A stretch of DNA of 64,000 nt from Polytrichum commune (lineage: Eukaryota; Streptophyta; Polytrichopsida; Polytrichales; Polytrichaceae), in assembly GCA_950295325.1 (NCBI GenBank), contig OX485809.1, positions 37,577,081 to 37,641,080 on the forward strand, written 5' to 3'. Shown in pieces: positions 60,148 to 64,000 of the stretch; position 1 is the stretch's first letter; every line of letters starts with the position of its first letter. The position numbers were made by a program, and so were the translations under genes. The notes under the pieces were generated by a model. It saw only the letters and a program-made list of their open reading frames with translations, was not told where the DNA came from and ran no database searches.

Positions 60148-63100
60148 CTAACGTTTTTTCCTCTTCTTTCCTTTGCCAAGTTGTCCAGATTTGAAGGCAG
60201 ACTCTTGTTGTTCTAAGAAGGACATAGCTTTACGATACTTTTCATCTCGTTCCTGTTGTGCCACAGCTTTTTCACCGGCCTTTACATCTGCTATGAAATA
60301 ATTGTCTTTCCGAAGCTCACGTGCTGCACCCTTGGCTTCTCTCTTCAACTGCTTTTTGAGCTTCTTCATTTCTGCTCTCTCACGATCGGGATCATAGTCT
60401 CTACCTTTAACAAAGCTGTAAACACCCCACCCCAAAGAAGTACAAATCAGATATATTCACATCAGGTAAGTGGGCCTTGAGACACCTTACGTACCTTATG
60501 TACCAGAACAACCATAGAATTTACTTGAAGTATTTGAAAAGACAGACAAGCACGACAAAAAAGTCAGACTACACTAAGAGTTGTCTAAAGAGATGATGTA
60601 CTTACTTGTCTTCAAACACTGGGTTGTACATTTTGATGGGTACAGGTTTGCTCATTCGCATGCGCAAAGGTTGCCGCAACCTCTCATGTTCTTTCACCTT
60701 CTCTTCTAGACTCTCAGTTACTTCTTTAGTCAAAGCCAAAAGACTCTCTGGAAGTGAAACATCCCTTTTCAACATTTGTAACAAAGATATGAAGGGGTTG
60801 AAAGTCTCAGGAAATGACATAAGGTCTTTGTAAATACCAGCAAATCCACGTACAGTCTGCAACACATTATAAAGCATTCCAGCTCTGCAGGCCCAATCAC
60901 AAAACAACACCAGAGATCAACAATGTGAGATTGGATACCTTTCCTACTTCCTAAACATGGCATTCCATGTTCACATGCAGGAACATTGCAGGACTATTCT
61001 GACAACCATACACTACTAAAGAATTAAAAGGAAGATCTTTAAGTGCAGAGAACACTAGCGCTATATTTTCATTGTTCAAATATTGAGATACAAAAGAGGT
61101 GAAAATAGCTTTGAATCTTACTTGAAAGAATCAGACTCAAATGTGGGTGATGAAGCATCTTCTGTAACTAAGTTCATAAAATCTAGAGGTTGCACATCCT
61201 GAGTCTTCATTTTTGAGTTTGAGAGCTGCAACCATGGATTTGAAGCTACGAACTCCACTAGATGTGCAGGACATTGCTGTCAGCACAAGCACCACTGTTA
61301 AATATAGTCTTCTTCACAGAAATAGTGGACACGACATTTGACACGAGCACATCAGAAAGCTAACCTGGAAGTAAATCAGACACCTTATTCTCTGCTTCCA
61401 GACTTCAAAATGGATATAATTTTCTGAGACCTAATGTCAAAAATCCTCAATTCATATTAACCAGTACACTAATCAGCAAGTGAGGGTGAGGCACATTTCT
61501 CAGGATATAGGCCTTCACAATCTGTGTGTAGTATGGAGCAATGAGCACATAGTGTAGCATGCATTTTGCTCCACCAAGGTCTTAAAAATGCACACGCCCA
61601 AAAAAACTCATGGTTTTTATGAAGTGAAGCTTCATAAGCGCAAAATTCTTGGAGAATAATACCCACAGAAAGCAGTAAAGTTATATGCAGAAGACTTACA
61701 ATAGCAAGCTGAGCTACACCATTAGAACGGTTTGCCTTTGGCAGTGCTGATAGGAGAAGTGCTTGCAAAAAACTGAGAGCTTCTGGACAAAATCTCCTTG
61801 CTGGCCTCAAAACCTGTAAAAAGACCTTGATTATTTAACTTTCAGACACGCCCTCACCATGCAAGGAAAAACGTACTCAAAAAGCATTGCCAAGAGATGC
61901 ATATTCCCCTGTAAGAAAGCAACTCACCGAAAGTAGAGAGGAGCAGATGAAAGCACCAACAGCAACATCATGTCCAGATTTGACAGGGCAACGTACTAAG
62001 TACTCAGCCATGAGGAGCATCGCCGGTGTCATAACAGCATGTCGAAAATCAGAGGGAGGAAATACCATTGACCAAAGTCTGAACAATAATAAAGTTCGAC
62101 TAGAAGGCCAGCAACTGATATCATCTGCCACAAGAAATGAACTAGGTCAGCACTCCAGTTCAGGGTCTCTTGCACATCAGTACATCAGCTCAGGAACATC
62201 CCCTATACCATTCTGGAAGAGTATTTAGAGGACATAAAAAGGATGCAATTCAATGTGGTCTACTCTTCATTGAGCAAGTCAGCTCTTTAATTGTACACAG
62301 GGTCCAAAAGACAAAGAGTTCAGAGGGATTATATGCCAAAAGATAGATGACAATAATTTCAAAAGGTAGATCCAGGTTACAGTAACTTCGTCGTCTCACC
62401 TCCGCTTTTCAACTTCTCAGACAGCTGGCGCTGCATTCGCACAATGCGCTCACGTGCACACATGGCAGCAAAATAGTGGATTTCCCCGCTAAGCTCTATT
62501 AATGGTTTCACTAGGCTATTGATTCTTTGCATACACAAAGGCCTTTCCCCTGCCAAGTTTGCAAAGTACTGAAGCAACACATTATAGAAGACCTGGATGC
62601 ATACACAACATAAATATGAGTTCATTGACCACTGTGATAACTACCTGATTGCTCAGATCATCCATATGTGCAAATTCGCATGTTAATAATTATCCTGCTT
62701 TAGTATGCTCTAACATCTGAGCACATTGTCATATCTTCAACAATCTTAACTAAGAAATTAACAAATTAAGTACCTAGTAACTTGCTACAAAGGTAACATA
62801 TTGTACCATGTCGCAACAATACCCAGGTTGATTTTATATGTAACTACTCAGGACGATGCATGAAATTTTCACTGCATTTAAATCACCATTGACGCTTTTG
62901 AAGGAGATCAAGACCGACACCTTGACATTAGGTACTAGATGTCTGCAAGTCTGCAAGGCTTAAAATGATTGAAAGCTGCAAAGTGAGCCTCATCGAAACA
63001 ATTGCTTAGAACTCAAGGCTAACCATGTGGGATCAGGCATTCAAAGAAAGAAGCAAAACTGTAGATATTTATGGACACTGGACATTGGAGAGCAACCACA

Positions 63101-63808
63101 AACCTGCATCTTTCTTCGGTTCTCAGCTGCAAGACTTATGGCATTACACTTCCGAATCCTTTGCACTGCAGTCTCAAGGTCCTGGATGGGCCTTCCATCA
63201 ACCAATTTCCGAAATTCAGGCAAAGTTTGCGGTGCATCAATTACATAGGGGAGGGTATCCAGTTCTTGTACAGCAGCGGGCTGCTTTAGTGCTTTAGGAG
63301 TTTTTTTCTGCTCTTTCTCTAGAAGTTCTTTCATATGTTCCTGTGGCTTAGGACCTTTTTTAGCGGCAAGAAGCTTGTCCAAGAGAACTCGGTCTTTTGC
63401 AGACAGCTTAGGAATTCCATCAATGCCACCAACTTCATCTTCACTGTTCTCCCAATCTTCATCCCCAGATTCTGCACTCTCCTCATCAGAATCCACATCA
63501 CTGTCCTCTCCTTCATCTCCTGAACCATCCTCGTCACCAGAACCTTCATCTTCCTCGTCGTCTCCATCTTCCTCGTCACCAGAACTTTCATCTTCGTCTT
63601 CACCCTTATCTTCACCTCCTTTTCGTGCTAATACTTCATCCACCCATCCTTTCTCTTGATACTCGTCCTCCATCACAAAATTCTCACCAAGATCATCACC
63701 TGAGAAATCTCTTCTCTTTTTTTTCTTCTGCCGCTCTGTTTCTTCTTCATCACTACCACCTTCATCCGCATCTGACTCTACACCCAGCATCCGCTGCTTC
63801 CTTTTTTT
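60148..63808 (-). CDS. NOP14: Nucleolar protein NOP14, C-terminal part (continues past the window)
   Basis: NOP14 is a U3 snoRNP/90S pre-ribosome factor needed for 18S rRNA maturation and 40S assembly in the nucleolus. Seven exons chain in phase: 63104-63808, 62400-62592, 61928-62124, 61700-61813, 61122-61276, 60606-60884, 60148-60415, giving 636 residues before TAG. The first visible exon begins KKRKQRMLGV and carries a long Asp/Glu/Ser-rich acidic tract typical of the family's middle. Later segments match family landmarks: LWSMVFPPSDFRHAVMTPAM, FCPEALSFLQALLLSALP, HLVEF...PWLQL, YDPDRERAE, KREAKGAARELRKDNYF and the basic end KSGQLGKGKKRKKR. The acceptor before 63808 (TGATGCAG) shows that upstream exons lie beyond 64000. 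It faces GLO; no regulatory link is implied. Confidence 0.95.
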
Positions 63809-64000
63809 CTGCATCAAAGTGACAAGAATCTTAGCCACAATTTATATAAGTTAAGAAATTTTCAAAGATGTAATCATAGAAAACAAACATCTGTGCTGTG
63901 CACCATTCTACATCAATGCTTCCAACTGCAGTAAACTCAATGTAAGGAACACCAGCAGAGTAAATAAATCAACAAAAATAGGGAGCCATTGTACATACCT

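Noticed and set aside
60256-60833. Plus-strand frames opposite the NOP14 C-terminal exons
   Set aside because: Antisense shadows of well supported NOP14 exons.
63375-63659. Plus-strand Ser/Pro-rich 94-codon frame
   Set aside because: It is the antisense of the acidic tract of NOP14 (GAA/GAT-rich codons read in reverse).
1-64000. CRISPR array, operon or bacterial mobile island
   Set aside because: No regularly spaced identical repeats; the genes are spliced and of plant type throughout.

Overview
The window is a piece of a plant (streptophyte) nuclear genome. It is AT-rich and rich in introns and small transposons. It holds three recognisable genes: a PRT6/UBR1-type N-degron E3 ubiquitin ligase, a peroxisomal (S)-2-hydroxy-acid (glycolate) oxidase, and the ribosome-biogenesis factor NOP14. 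A plant-type PRT6 without a ClpS-like region, together with a glycolate oxidase of plant type ending in SKL, points to the green lineage. The proteins are fairly diverged from flowering-plant versions, so a non-flowering lineage seems likely, but I cannot place it further. No bacterial, organellar or viral block was seen, and no tRNA or rRNA gene and no CRISPR array.

Layout. Positions 1-8.1 kb show no gene, only short non-autonomous elements: two hAT-like MITEs, a tRNA-derived SINE, a long-TIR element and a diverged direct repeat. The PRT6 gene runs on the + strand from an unresolved 5' end (first secure exon ends at 10747) to a stop at 33828. I could chain about 45 exons by matching splice phase. 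Its introns carry three TA-flanked MITEs, a 51-bp minisatellite and two tandem duplications that each copied part of an exon. At 37786-42771 (- strand) lies a five-exon Ala/Gln-rich helical protein of unknown function, with a stop codon lying exactly on one splice junction. An 8-kb gene-free stretch follows, again full of MITEs, including a tail-to-tail pair. Glycolate oxidase (+ strand, 51622-58525, 11 exons, 371 residues) has a Tourist-like MITE ending about 420 bp before its start codon and a 260-bp triplication filling intron 1. NOP14 (- strand) occupies 60148-63808 and continues past the window end; it converges on glycolate oxidase.

The genes are unrelated neighbours: protein turnover and oxygen/NO sensing (PRT6), photorespiration or hydroxy-acid oxidation (GLO), and 40S subunit assembly (NOP14). 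Nothing suggests a cluster.

I did not find a convincing new system. The best leads are the unknown Ala/Gln-rich gene, the Trp-to-Ser change in the glycolate oxidase active site, and the partial-exon duplications in PRT6. All exon boundaries were read by eye from splice consensus, reading-frame phase and family resemblance, without any alignment run.
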